From the NCBI GenBank assembly GCA_900317505.1, contig ONHB01000004.1, positions 62,001 through 126,000 of the forward strand: a stretch of DNA of 64,000 nucleotides, given 5' to 3'. This stretch comes from an uncultured Lachnospiraceae bacterium (GTDB taxonomy: Bacteria; Bacillota; Clostridia; Lachnospirales; Lachnospiraceae). Position 1 is the stretch's first letter. Every line of letters starts with the position of its first letter. Both the position numbers and the translations under genes were made by a program. Under the pieces are notes generated by a model. That model did no database searches. It was not told where the DNA came from and saw only the letters and a program-made list of their open reading frames with translations. This document shows positions 35,402-44,377 of this stretch, in pieces.

Positions 35402-36502
35402 TTACCCCTCAAGATAATCTTCTATCTGCTCATTCATGATATTCTCAATACAAACATCATTTTCCTCTGTGTCCATATTCTGATAAGCAAGTTCCCATTC
35501 CACAATCTTTTTCATGGCTTCTTTTACATTCCATACAGGATGCCAGTCAAAGGTATTTCTAAGCTTCGAGCAGTTAAGCTTCAGGAAATTGGCCTCATGC
35601 GGGCCGCCATCATACCGGTCGATCCAGATAATCTCCTGTCCACTTAGTTCTTTCCATGTTTCACAAAAAAGTGACACAAGTTCCCCGGTTGTATAACAGT
35701 CCGTATCATCCGGTCCCACATTATAGCTTCCGGCATAGGAAATGTCCTCATACTGCCTTTGACAGATCATAAGGTATGCCATCACCGGCTCCAGCACATG
35801 CTGATAGGGTCTTGTAGAAAAAGGATTTCTCACAACGATGTCTTTTTCCTGCTCTACAGCCCGGATACAGTCCGGAATAATACGATCTGATGCAAAATCG
35901 CCGCCCCCGATCACATTGCCGGCTCTTGCTGTAGAAACTGCTATATGACGTCCTTCGTCTTTGATCTGCGGCGCAAAAAATGAGTTTACATAACTACTTG
36001 TCACCAGCTCTGAGCAGGACTTGGAGTTGGAATATGGATCATATCCGTTTAATTCCTCATCCTCTGCATAACCTTCCTGCCTTTCCAGATTTTTATATAC
36101 TTTGTCTGTTGTCACATTCAGAAATGACTGCACACTTTTTGTCAGCCTGACACACTCAAGCACATTAACAGTCCCCATCACATTAACATCATAGGTGTAA
36201 ACCGGTTCCTGATATGAAGTCCGCACAATCGGCTGCGCTGCCATGTGAATCACAATTTCCGGCTGTGTCCTTTCAAATACCTGTTTTAAATGCTGCAGAT
36301 CACGGATATCCCCATACACAGAATCCATCTTTTTATCCAGTTGACATAACTCAAATAAGCCAGGCTTTGTCGGCGCATCCAGTGCATAGCCGGTTATCTT
36401 TGCTCCTGCCTTTAATAACACCATACACATCCAGCTTCCTTTAAAGCCGGTATGGCCGGTAATCAATACTCTCTTATTTTTGTAAAAGGATAAATCAACC
36501 AT
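35402..36502 (-). CDS. rfbG: CDP-glucose 4,6-dehydratase
   Basis: This 366-residue extended SDR converts CDP-glucose to CDP-4-keto-6-deoxyglucose. It opens with FYKNKRVLITGHTGFKGSW, the NAD-binding motif with the FKGSW variant typical of RfbG. The catalytic Tyr/Lys are in DPYSNSKSCSE (about 155-159) and Thr/Asp in NVTTDKVYKN. The segment RAGNVIGGGDFASDRIIPD is a further RfbG signature. The ATG at 36502 is chosen over an in-frame GTG at 36514, because AGGTG lies at the right distance and the GTG abuts the upstream stop. It is probably cotranscribed with the SGNH gene, and a strong terminator follows. Its product is the substrate of RfbH. Confidence 0.96.
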   Translation of the reverse strand: MVDLSFYKNKRVLITGHTGFKGSWMCMVLLKAGAKITGYALDAPTKPGLFELCQLDKKMDSVYGDIRDLQHLKQVFERTQPEIVIHMAAQPIVRTSYQEPVYTYDVNVMGTVNVLECVRLTKSVQSFLNVTTDKVYKNLERQEGYAEDEELNGYDPYSNSKSCSELVTSSYVNSFFAPQIKDEGRHIAVSTARAGNVIGGGDFASDRIIPDCIRAVEQEKDIVVRNPFSTRPYQHVLEPVMAYLMICQRQYEDISYAGSYNVGPDDTDCYTTGELVSLFCETWKELSGQEIIWIDRYDGGPHEANFLKLNCSKLRNTFDWHPVWNVKEAMKKIVEWELAYQNMDTEENDVCIENIMNEQIEDYLEG

Positions 36503-36514
36503 GTGAAATAACAC

Positions 36515-38125
36515 CTACTGTAATCCATATTTTTGCTTAATTTCGGAGAATTCTTTGGAATTGGCAAAACCAAGCAGTACCTCGTCTCTTGACTTTCCGT
36601 TTGCAAGCTCTGTTACCCAATAATCGTAACCGTTCTGATCATATTCTCTGTCTAAAAAGGTACGATACAGCACCTTAACATATTCTCCATCGCTCAGATT
36701 TTTATTGATAAATTCCTGTGAATGGAAAAAGCCGTTAGCAGATACATTGGTAATTGTCTGTTTTCCGGTCAAAATCTCATTGCACCAGTAATTTAATCCA
36801 TCCAGATCATAGCTTCTTTCCAATGCCTTGGTATATAATCTGGCAACAAACTGTGTAAGGCCTACATTTTGATCTCTTGGTGCGGTCAGATTAACTTCGC
36901 CACGCTCAATTCCATAATCTTTACATATCTGGCCAAACTCTTTGGAATAGCAGAATCCTATAAATACTCTTTCCCGCGACACGCCATTTTTCAGCAAATT
37001 CACCCAGTAATCGTAACCGGATTTGTCAGAGCTTCGATCCATCAAAGTCTGATACAGCAATTCTACATATTGACCATCATCTACATTTTTATTGGTGAAT
37101 TCTTTACTGAAAAAGAAACCATACGCAACCTCAGCTCCTGTAATATCCTTTTTCTCCAATAAATTTACCCAATGTCTGAGGCCTTCAGCATCGGAAGTTC
37201 TTCCAAGACAGTTTGTGTATAATCTTTCCACAAAGCCCTGCATTGCCTCCTCTGCTCCCTTATCTTCACCAAGATATGCATTCAGATAGTTAGCAGCCAT
37301 TAACTGAAGCTGATTATTAGGATGAATGGAATCCACATAATAGCTGGCAAAATTATCCTGATTGATGTTTAACCCTTTATTGAAATCAATAACGGTAACG
37401 TCTTTATTCTGACACACCTTGCGGATACCACTCACATAAGCAAGATAGGTATAACCGTTCATGTTGGTCGTATTTTTAAACTGCTGGTTACAGGGAAATG
37501 GAATGATAACATAACACTTTGCCCCTGCCTTAAGTACTTTATTGATAATAGCATTCAAAGCGCCACAGGTCGTTTCCGTCCCGGTACTGTTTGCATTCCC
37601 GATCGCACTGGAAATACAATAATCATTGACACCAAAATATAAAAATACCGCATCAAAATCTCCGATATTGATTCCATTAAGCTCTGTCATGACATTCGGC
37701 TCATGAACTGTACTGTATGTGGCTCCACCAACAGCCTTGTTGATCATAAAAGAAGGTCTCATCTGATCCAGATAGGTCACAAAAGATGCCACACCGTTGC
37801 CTGCCTGATCTGTATATCCGCCACACATAACACTGTCACCCAGAAACAGATATTTACCGGCTCCGCCTTCTGTCTTGAGTATATCCTGTCCATTTTGGGA
37901 TTTTGCTGATAATTCTCTCTCAATTTCTTCTGCCGTCAGCATGCCAAATTCACTATAACCTGCATTCTCTTTATCCGCTACATTCTCTTCCAGATCAGCC
38001 TTTGCTTTTGGCAATGTATCATCAGAAACGGTTGCTCCGTCAATGGTCGTTGCACCCACTGCTGTTGAAGTAATCATAATTCCTGTCAGTAAAGATGCTA
38101 ACAGCATTTTCCATTTTCTTTTCAT
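36515..38125 (-). CDS. Secreted SGNH/GDSL hydrolase with DUF4214-like repeats
   Basis: This 536-residue protein has a signal peptide (about 1-25, MLLASLLTGIMITSTAVGA then cleavage). An SGNH esterase domain at about 85-285 has the Ser in FLGDSVM (about 97), the block III Asn in YFGVNDY and the Asp/His pair in DSIHPNNQ (about 262-265). The rest, about 290-536, consists of two DUF4214-type units of about 120 residues. They carry the repeated patterns FVERLYTNCLGR and FVARLYTKALER, then DGLxxWxxxL and SKEFxxK. DUF4214 units occur in extracellular and S-layer-associated proteins. It may remove acyl groups from a surface glycan, perhaps one built by this locus. A strong promoter lies 66 bases upstream. 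Confidence 0.9.
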   Translation of the reverse strand: MKRKWKMLLASLLTGIMITSTAVGATTIDGATVSDDTLPKAKADLEENVADKENAGYSEFGMLTAEEIERELSAKSQNGQDILKTEGGAGKYLFLGDSVMCGGYTDQAGNGVASFVTYLDQMRPSFMINKAVGGATYSTVHEPNVMTELNGINIGDFDAVFLYFGVNDYCISSAIGNANSTGTETTCGALNAIINKVLKAGAKCYVIIPFPCNQQFKNTTNMNGYTYLAYVSGIRKVCQNKDVTVIDFNKGLNINQDNFASYYVDSIHPNNQLQLMAANYLNAYLGEDKGAEEAMQGFVERLYTNCLGRTSDAEGLRHWVNLLEKKDITGAEVAYGFFFSKEFTNKNVDDGQYVELLYQTLMDRSSDKSGYDYWVNLLKNGVSRERVFIGFCYSKEFGQICKDYGIERGEVNLTAPRDQNVGLTQFVARLYTKALERSYDLDGLNYWCNEILTGKQTITNVSANGFFHSQEFINKNLSDGEYVKVLYRTFLDREYDQNGYDYWVTELANGKSRDEVLLGFANSKEFSEIKQKYGLQ

Positions 38126-38190
38126 TTGTGTGTACCCTTCTTTTTAACTATATTTTATAATCCATATCTTATAATTAACATATATATTTT

Positions 38191-38219
38191 ATTGTAGTAT
38201 GCCCCATTTCTTTTGTCAA
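38191..38219 (-). promoter_or_regulatory. Strong sigma-A promoter before the SGNH-rfbG unit
   Basis: On the minus strand TTGACA (38214-38219) and TACAAT (38191-38196) are separated by 17 bases. It is one of the best promoter matches in the window and would give a leader of about 60 bases for the SGNH hydrolase gene. Confidence 0.75.
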
Positions 38220-38294
38220 ACAAGCTCTGGCAAATCCCATCTGATACAGCTTCAGCAGCTTCCATCCAATGCACCTTAATCACACTATGTAAAA

Positions 38295-39500
38295 TCAAGG
38301 CGAAAGTCCATAAAACCCATTTTCCTGTCTGACATACCCCAACCGCTCCATAGTACTCAGTTCGATCAACAAATCCCTTAATAAGATGTCATGCTTTTTC
38401 ATCACCCGTTCCAGTACCTGATCAACAGGCTGCATATTGTAATCCAGACTATGAAAAATGATCTGCTGGACCGGCGTTAAAGACGGCATATTTTTCTCCT
38501 GATTGCCGCCTGTCCGGCTCACTGCTGTATCCCGATTTATATTTATCTGAAATCCGTGATTTTGGTATACTTCCTGTACAAACTCATCCAAATTCCAGAT
38601 AACACCGGCCCCCTGTGAAATCAGGCGGTTGCAGCCGATACTTAATGAATCACAGACTCTTCCCGGGCAGGCATACACATCCTTTCCCTGCTCCAGAGCG
38701 CGTTCCACGGTAATAAAGGTCCCGCTTTTTTCCTTTGCCTCAACTACAACGATTGCATCTGCAAGTCCACTGATAATCCGGTTTCGCATAGGAAAGAAAT
38801 TTCTCTCTGCCTGTGTCCCCGGCGGCATTTCACTGATGATCCCGCCTCTGTTTTCACCATTTGCAAGCCTTTTATACAATTCCATATTTTCCGGTGGATA
38901 ACACACATCAACACCGGAACCGAGTATTCCAAATGTCGCCCCACCTTCATTTAATGCCGCCAGCTGTCCTATTCCATCAATTCCTCGTGCAAGGCCGCTT
39001 ACCACTCCTATTCCATGCGCAGCCAGCACCTGACCCAGTTCTTTTGCCATATGAACACCATAATTTGAGCAATTACGCGCACCAATAATCGCTACCAAAG
39101 GTCTGTTTTCCTCCGGAAGCTTTCCTTTTACAAATAATGCCGACGGTACTTTATCAATTTCCTGCAGTTTGCGAGGAAAGCCATTTAAAAAACGCGGAAT
39201 ACAAAAAATATGCTGTCCGATCATTTCTTGATATCTCAAGCTTACGTTCCAATCCACGAAATGTTTTTTGATCAATGTCTTTTTTCTTTGCTTAAATTCA
39301 GACAACTCTCCGCAGAGTCCCAGAGCATGATATATTCTTCCATCTTCAAGTGCTTCATACATTTTTTGATAACTGCCGTATAATTCAAAAATTTTTTCTA
39401 TTGTCACAGAACCAATACCGGGGGCTGTCTCCCAGAAATAGGCATAGGCACATTCTTTATGCCAGGCTTTATTTTCATTTATATGATTTATAATCGTCAT
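38295..39500 (-). CDS. dprA: DNA-processing protein DprA
   Basis: This 401-residue protein loads RecA onto incoming single-stranded DNA during transformation. The Rossmann-like core at about 120-320 has IGARNCSNYG, VVSGLARGIDG, GSGVDVCYPPEN and the FFPMRNRIISGLADAIVVVEA segment, all typical of DprA. The N-terminal part (about 1-100) resembles a helix-hairpin-helix/SAM region, and the C-terminal 60 residues resemble the winged-helix DML1-like domain. Length is normal. It lies 70 bases after comM, probably in one transcript. The start has no clear ribosome-binding site. Together with comM and pilT nearby, it could support DNA uptake, although dprA is also found in species not known to transform. 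Confidence 0.95.
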   Translation of the reverse strand: MTIINHINENKAWHKECAYAYFWETAPGIGSVTIEKIFELYGSYQKMYEALEDGRIYHALGLCGELSEFKQRKKTLIKKHFVDWNVSLRYQEMIGQHIFCIPRFLNGFPRKLQEIDKVPSALFVKGKLPEENRPLVAIIGARNCSNYGVHMAKELGQVLAAHGIGVVSGLARGIDGIGQLAALNEGGATFGILGSGVDVCYPPENMELYKRLANGENRGGIISEMPPGTQAERNFFPMRNRIISGLADAIVVVEAKEKSGTFITVERALEQGKDVYACPGRVCDSLSIGCNRLISQGAGVIWNLDEFVQEVYQNHGFQININRDTAVSRTGGNQEKNMPSLTPVQQIIFHSLDYNMQPVDQVLERVMKKHDILLRDLLIELSTMERLGYVRQENGFYGLSP

Positions 39501-39570
39501 TTTGTGTTATGTAAACCGCGTGCATATACTCTCCAAAGCATACTATTTGTATTACATTTTTCAATACATA

Positions 39571-41190
39571 TTATTTATCCAACAGTCCCCGATATGATAC
39601 TGCCTCCAAAATATGAACATCATCAATCATTTCCTTTCCATCCAGATCTGCAATGGTCCTTGCAACCCGCAGTGTCCGGTGATACCCCCTCATACTCAGA
39701 TGCTGCGTCTCATAGTAGTGCTCCATCATATTTTCAGCAGTTTTTGTCATTTCACAAAGGGCTGACATCCGCTTTGCTTCGATTCTGCCATTATATATTC
39801 CCACTCCGTTTCGTTCCCTCTGGATTTGTCTGACAGCTATAATACGCTCACGTATCTGCTCACTGCTTTCCTCTTTTTTCTTCTCACGGATTTGGTCGTA
39901 ACTTCCTCTCTGCACATTAACGCAAAGATCAATCCGATTTTTTAACGGTCCTGAAATTCCACTGACATACCGTTGTACTTCTTTTGAACTGCACGTGCAC
40001 CGGTTCATATCCGGATAATAGCCGCATGGACAGGGATTCATGGCTGCAACAAGCATAAAATTACATGGATAAATGTAGCTTCCGCTTTTTCTGGTAATCA
40101 CAATTTTCCCCTCTTCCATCGGCTGACGCAGCATATCAAGCGTCTGCCTTCTAAATTCAGGCAATTCATCTAAAAATAAAACTCCATGATTGGATAATGA
40201 AATAATTCCCGGACCCGGGACGATGCCGCCGCCCACAAGGGCCTGCGGCGTGATGGTATGATGTGGTGTCTGAAATGGCCGTTTACAGATAAAAGGACGC
40301 TCCTCATTTAATAAACCGGCTACACTGTATACTTTGGATGTATCCAGCATTTCCTTTTCTTCCATCGGTGGCAATATGCCGCTCAATGCAGCAGCAATCA
40401 TTGATTTTCCCGTTCCCGGCGGTCCTGTCAAAAGAAGATTGTGAAAACCGGCCGCCGCGATCTCTGCCGCTCGTTTTGCCATATGCTGTCCAATAATATC
40501 TGCAAAATCCGGTGTAATATGCGTTTGTGATTTGTCTATAATTTTCCAGGAAGATGGTTTTGTATTCTGAGTAGATGCTTTTTCGGTCTGAACAAATGTT
40601 TCTGCAGTCTGAGTAGAAGTTTTTGCTGACATCATGGATACCGATTGAGATATATCATTTTCTGCCGCAGACTTCCAATTTTCAAAAACATCAAATAACT
40701 GATATAGATCTTCCAGTTCCACGATCCGGATTCCCTTTATATATTCCGCCTCATATCTGTTATCTGCCGGTAAAATGCAGGTTTTAATGCCCTTTTCCTT
40801 TGCTTTTATCAAAATAGGCAAAATTCCTCGCACACCTCTTATCTGTCCATCAAGCCCCAGCTCACCAATCGCGATCCATGGATCTTCGTTAGCCTTGGGT
40901 AACTCCACAACTCCCATTGATGCAAGAATCCCGATTGCAATCGGCAGATCAAATGCCGTTCCACCCTTTTTTATCCCAGCCGGCGATAAATTGATTGTCA
41001 CTCTCTTAGGCGGAATTGCATATCCGATATTTTTCAATGCAACACGGACACGCTCCGAGGATTCCCTGACCTCATGTCCGAGGTTTCCAACCATATCCAT
41101 ACATGGCAGCCCATCCGCCATGTCAATTTCAGCTGTAACAAGATATCCGTCGACACCATTTACAGCTCCTGTTAATACAGATTGAACCAT
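39571..41190 (-). CDS. comM: ComM/YifB magnesium-chelatase-like AAA+ protein
   Basis: This 539-residue protein has an N-terminal Lon-like domain (about 1-170, starting SVLTGAVNGVDGYLV), then a linker of about 60 residues rich in Thr, Gln and Ser. The AAA+ core has a Walker A (GPPGTGKSM, about 253) and Walker B (VLFLDELPEF). The C-terminal domain ends HILEAVSYRG. Cys residues in CPCGYYPDMNRCTC (about 390) match the zinc site of the family. In Vibrio and Haemophilus, ComM is a helicase for branch migration in natural transformation. The extra Thr/Gln-rich linker (about 180-225) is unusual. It precedes dprA in the same orientation, and a good ribosome-binding site (AAAAGGAG) precedes the start. 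Confidence 0.95.
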   Translation of the reverse strand: MVQSVLTGAVNGVDGYLVTAEIDMADGLPCMDMVGNLGHEVRESSERVRVALKNIGYAIPPKRVTINLSPAGIKKGGTAFDLPIAIGILASMGVVELPKANEDPWIAIGELGLDGQIRGVRGILPILIKAKEKGIKTCILPADNRYEAEYIKGIRIVELEDLYQLFDVFENWKSAAENDISQSVSMMSAKTSTQTAETFVQTEKASTQNTKPSSWKIIDKSQTHITPDFADIIGQHMAKRAAEIAAAGFHNLLLTGPPGTGKSMIAAALSGILPPMEEKEMLDTSKVYSVAGLLNEERPFICKRPFQTPHHTITPQALVGGGIVPGPGIISLSNHGVLFLDELPEFRRQTLDMLRQPMEEGKIVITRKSGSYIYPCNFMLVAAMNPCPCGYYPDMNRCTCSSKEVQRYVSGISGPLKNRIDLCVNVQRGSYDQIREKKKEESSEQIRERIIAVRQIQRERNGVGIYNGRIEAKRMSALCEMTKTAENMMEHYYETQHLSMRGYHRTLRVARTIADLDGKEMIDDVHILEAVSYRGLLDK

Positions 41191-41236
41191 AATATTTTCT
41201 CCTTTTGTTTTTTATATTGAATTTTAAATGTATCAC

Positions 41237-41385
41237 ATTTTCCTATCAATTTACCCCTCTGCTTTTCTTCAACGTGGTATATTTTGTATTTTCTTACTAC
41301 TTTGCCCCGCTTGTCTTTATTTGATGGGATATGTATTTCTTACTTTCTCATCAAGTTGCCCTGCTTGTCTTTTTCTAACAGCTAA
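41237..41385. repeat. Three degenerate 45-bp tandem repeats
   Basis: Copies start near 41237, 41288 and 41335. They share ATTTTC-CTTAC then a TTTGCCCCGCTTGTCTTT-like core, with small insertions and many substitutions. They are clearly decayed. No function is visible. Confidence 0.5.
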
Positions 41386-41906
41386 TTCACATACTTCCTC
41401 ATTTTTGCGACCTCAATATTCTGATCAAAAACGAATAAATTACCTAATCCCAGCACAATCAGTTTCCAATCCTGACAACTATATCCGCAAAGCAAATAAG
41501 TAAAAATATATAATCCAATACAAATGAAACAATTAAATCAAATAAAATAATTAAAATCAAAACAAGACTATACAATCACCTAAAACAATTAAACCCAAAA
41601 CTAAGTAACACAATTAACTAACACAATTAAGCAAAATAGAAAACACAGCAGAATTGCCAGCAAAATTGTCATCGGAAAAGCAACCAACAGACAGTATAAA
41701 GAACTATAGAAAAATCTATCTAACTAATCAGATAAACGCCTGCAAATAAATTCCAAAACGAGAAACAAACAAAAAGTAAGTCAAAAACTAAAACGACTAT
41801 TTAATCTAATAAAATAAACAAATAAAACAACAAATAAAACCTAACTCTCCAAACTGAAAAAATAAGACTATAAGAATACTACCGAATTGAAAATAGATAT
41901 CCGACC

Positions 41907-41925
41907 GCCGACGCCATGCGCCGGC
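41907..41925 (-). terminator. GC-rich hairpin after pilT
   Basis: Arms GCCGACGC (41907-41914) and GCGCCGGC (41918-41925) pair around a 3-base loop, with one G-U wobble in the transcribed strand. It follows the pilT stop by about 30 bases. The U content downstream is only modest (TATTTTC), so it is a possible rather than clear terminator. Confidence 0.4.
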
Positions 41926-41955
41926 AGCCGGAAAAAGAATCATGTAAACTATAAT

Positions 41956-43020
41956 TTAGAAAATCTGTGTCCGCATCTTTTCCGGATCACGCGCATACTG
42001 GATACAGCTTTCTTTAGAGATCTTGCGCTCCATGTAAAGCTTCATCAGGTAATCATCGAGTGTCGACATACCCTCTCTCTTACTTGTCTGGATAACGGAA
42101 GGTAGCTGATGTGTCTTGCCTTCACGGATCAGATTTCGTACAGCGGAGTTGGCATGCATTACTTCAAAAGCTGCCACACGACCGTCCTCTGTAACATTGG
42201 GGATCAGGGTCTGTGAAATGATACATACCAGTACGGCGGAAAGCTGTACTCGGATCTGCTGCTGCTGGTGCGTCGGAAATGTATCAATGATACGGTCAAC
42301 GGTAGAAGCTGCATCCATGGTATGTAATGTTGATAATACCAGATGTCCGGTTTCGGCTGCGGTAATGGCTGTTGAAATTGTCTCAAAGTCACGCATCTCA
42401 CCTACAAGGATAACGTCCGGGTCTTCACGGAGGGCACCACGGAGGGCATTGGCAAAGCTTAATGTATCCTGATTAACCTCACGCTGGTTGATCATGGACA
42501 TCTTGTGTGTATGTGTATACTCGATAGGTTCCTCGATCGTAATGATATGTGCATCACGATTTTCATTAATCTTATCAATGATAGAAGCCAGTGTTGTTGA
42601 TTTACCGGAACCGGTAGGTCCTGTTACGAGGATCAGACCTCTTTTACGCTGATACAGATCAACAACAGACTGCGGAATTCCCAGCTTTTCGGTTGTCGGG
42701 ATCTCTGTAGTGACAGCACGGAAAGCAATACCTATACTACCACGCTGTTTATAAACATTGACACGATAACGTCCGATATTGGGAAATCCGACAGACATAT
42801 CGTACTCTCCCATTTCCTCAAAACGTTCTCTCTGTCTTGGTCTTAACAGATTAACAACAAACTCCAGTGTATCATTCGGGGTCAATACCGGCAGATCAAG
42901 TTTTTTCAAATGACCGTTCAAACGAATAATCGGCGGTACTCCTACCGTAATATGACAGTCAGATGCCCCTGCATTGTATGCAATCCCTAAAATTTCCTCT
43001 AACGTAGCTGGATATCCCAT
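41956..43020 (-). CDS. pilT: Type IV pilus retraction ATPase PilT
   Basis: This 354-residue hexameric ATPase drives pilus retraction. It has the N-terminal ASDCHITVGVPPIIRLNG motif, a Walker A (GPTGSGKSTT, about 136), an Asp box (IEEPIEY), the His box (STLHTMDA) and the AIRNLIREGKTHQ-like PilT signature (here SAVRNLIREGKTHQ, about 290), which separates it from PilB. Length is normal. The rest of the pilus genes are 30 kb away. Here pilT is downstream of sigK by 28 bases, with AAAAGGAG before its start. This implies retraction might be expressed under a different control from assembly. Confidence 0.97.
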   Translation of the reverse strand: MGYPATLEEILGIAYNAGASDCHITVGVPPIIRLNGHLKKLDLPVLTPNDTLEFVVNLLRPRQRERFEEMGEYDMSVGFPNIGRYRVNVYKQRGSIGIAFRAVTTEIPTTEKLGIPQSVVDLYQRKRGLILVTGPTGSGKSTTLASIIDKINENRDAHIITIEEPIEYTHTHKMSMINQREVNQDTLSFANALRGALREDPDVILVGEMRDFETISTAITAAETGHLVLSTLHTMDAASTVDRIIDTFPTHQQQQIRVQLSAVLVCIISQTLIPNVTEDGRVAAFEVMHANSAVRNLIREGKTHQLPSVIQTSKREGMSTLDDYLMKLYMERKISKESCIQYARDPEKMRTQIF

Positions 43021-43048
43021 TTTTTATCTCCTTTACCTTCCCAACATT

Positions 43049-43696
43049 TTACATTGTGTTATCGTCTAAAAGCCGGACTCTAAGCTTTTTTAAAGCTTTC
43101 TTTTCGATCCTGGAAACATAGCTTCGTGATATTCCAAGCATCTGTCCGATCGTGCGCTGCGGTAATTCTTCTCCCCCATCCAATGCATATCGAAGCTTTA
43201 TCACCTGCAGCTCCTTTGGTGTGAGCGTTTCCGGTAAAATTGCCCGTAATTTCATAATATCATCATGTAACGACATTTTTTCAAAAGCGTCGGTATCCTC
43301 CGCGCAGGTAATGTCCAGCAGACTGATCTCATTGCCTTCTTTGTCGGTTCCGACCGGCTCATAAATAGAAACATCCCTGGAGGATTTCTTTTTGGCCCGC
43401 AGCATCATCAAAAGTTCATTGTCGATGCATCTTGCCGCATAGGTGGCTAACCTGTTTCCCTTACTCCAGTCATATGTCTTTATCGCTTTTATCAGCCCGA
43501 TGGTTCCGACAGAGATCAGATCCTCCGGACTTTCGTCTACATTTTGATACTTTTTGGCTATGTGGGCAACCAGTCGCAAATTCCGCTCAATTAAAATCTG
43601 TCTGGCTCCTTCGGACGCCTCTTTCTCGCCTTCTAAATACATGCGGATATAGTAAGCTTCCTCATCCTCGCTTAAGGGTTGTTTAAATGTTCTCAT
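43049..43696 (-). CDS. sigK: Late mother-cell sporulation sigma factor (sigma-K)
   Basis: This 215-residue sigma-70 family protein lacks region 1.1 and has region 2 (LIERNLRLVAHIAKKY, DLISVGTIGLIKAIKTYD, RLATYAARCIDNELL) and region 4 (RTIGQMLGISRSYVSRIEKKAL). The strings match SigK and SigE of Firmicutes. The short N-terminus (MRTFKQPLSEDEEAYYI) fits SigK better than the long SigE pro-sequence, and it lacks the roughly 20-residue pro-sequence of Bacillus SigK. The gene is intact, with no skin-type insertion. It lies between gtrA and pilT. It would direct late spore genes in the mother cell, and its own promoter could not be identified. Confidence 0.9.
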   Translation of the reverse strand: MRTFKQPLSEDEEAYYIRMYLEGEKEASEGARQILIERNLRLVAHIAKKYQNVDESPEDLISVGTIGLIKAIKTYDWSKGNRLATYAARCIDNELLMMLRAKKKSSRDVSIYEPVGTDKEGNEISLLDITCAEDTDAFEKMSLHDDIMKLRAILPETLTPKELQVIKLRYALDGGEELPQRTIGQMLGISRSYVSRIEKKALKKLRVRLLDDNTM

Positions 43697-43801
43697 CCAA
43701 AATCCCCGAAAACGGTTTTACTATATTCTATGCTTAGGGCTTAATTAAGGTTTCACAACATATTTATTATACAAACTATACTTTCAAAGCGCAAGGCTTG
43801 T

Positions 43802-44335
43802 TCAGTCTTTTTCATCCCGATTTTTATAATTTTTACGGTCTCGGAAAGCCCAGAATTTGTTGAGCAGAAAGTTAATGGGGATTGTGATAAGCAGGGTCAC
43901 AAGCGGAGCTACAGTCTCTGGGACACGGAGAAAACGTACCCAGACAACAAGCAGGATATTTTCCAGTACAAGCCCTGTTCCCGCATATGATAAAAACGTC
44001 TTAAAAAATGCCTGCCACCAGACGCGTGCCGCTCCTTCCTCTTTTGTGAACACATATTTGTTGTTCCAATAAAAGGCATTTACAACACTGACCAAAAAAC
44101 CCGCGACACTCGCAATCAGGTAATGACATCCCAGTGCAATCAGGATCAAATATGTGAAATAATGGATCAATGTATTGGATACACCGACAATTCCAAACTT
44201 TACAAATTGTATCAGGGCATCCCACTGCTTTTCTGACAGCGGTATGTGTAAAAGCCTGCGGATCACAAAATCCATGATGAACACGATGAAATCCCATAAT
44301 TTGTTTAAAAATTTAGCCATAATTTTATTTTCCAA
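43802..44335 (-). CDS. GtrA-family membrane protein
   Basis: This 177-residue protein has four predicted membrane helices and the GtrA pattern: QFVKFGIVGVSNTLIHYF (about 43-60), then FLVSVVNAFYWNNKYVF (about 83-99), and a final NFLLNKFWAFRD (about 155-166). GtrA-family proteins are thought to help flip or present polyprenyl-linked sugars in surface-polymer glycosylation. The 30-residue basic N-terminus is longer than in the smallest members. It sits 42 bases after hemW and 105 before sigK, an unusual context. No partner glycosyltransferase adjoins it. Confidence 0.92.
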   Translation of the reverse strand: MENKIMAKFLNKLWDFIVFIMDFVIRRLLHIPLSEKQWDALIQFVKFGIVGVSNTLIHYFTYLILIALGCHYLIASVAGFLVSVVNAFYWNNKYVFTKEEGAARVWWQAFFKTFLSYAGTGLVLENILLVVWVRFLRVPETVAPLVTLLITIPINFLLNKFWAFRDRKNYKNRDEKD

Positions 44336-44377
44336 TTCCTATTAGATTCAGCATTAAATCCAGCATAACAGCTTTCC

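Larger units (their letters stand above)
41191..41955. other. 765-base spacer with decayed repeats and a G-poor A/C-rich strand
   Basis: No gene is supported here. The part at 41237-41385 holds three degenerate copies of a unit of about 45 bases sharing ATTTTCTTAC and TTGCCCTGCTTGTCTTT-like blocks. The part at about 41440-41890 is very poor in G and T on the plus strand and rich in A and C. It has recurring ACAATTAA words near 41530, 41580, 41610 and 41622. A plus-strand frame of 91 codons at 41228-41503 only reflects the repeat. A GC-rich hairpin at 41907-41925 lies next to the pilT stop. The spacer separates pilT from comM. It could be a noncoding RNA or the scar of a lost element. Confidence 0.6.

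Noticed and set aside
41228..41503. A 91-codon plus-strand frame with two CPACL-like blocks
   Set aside because: It lies on a tandem DNA repeat, has no ribosome-binding site or family match, and its repeated residues are explained by the DNA repeat.
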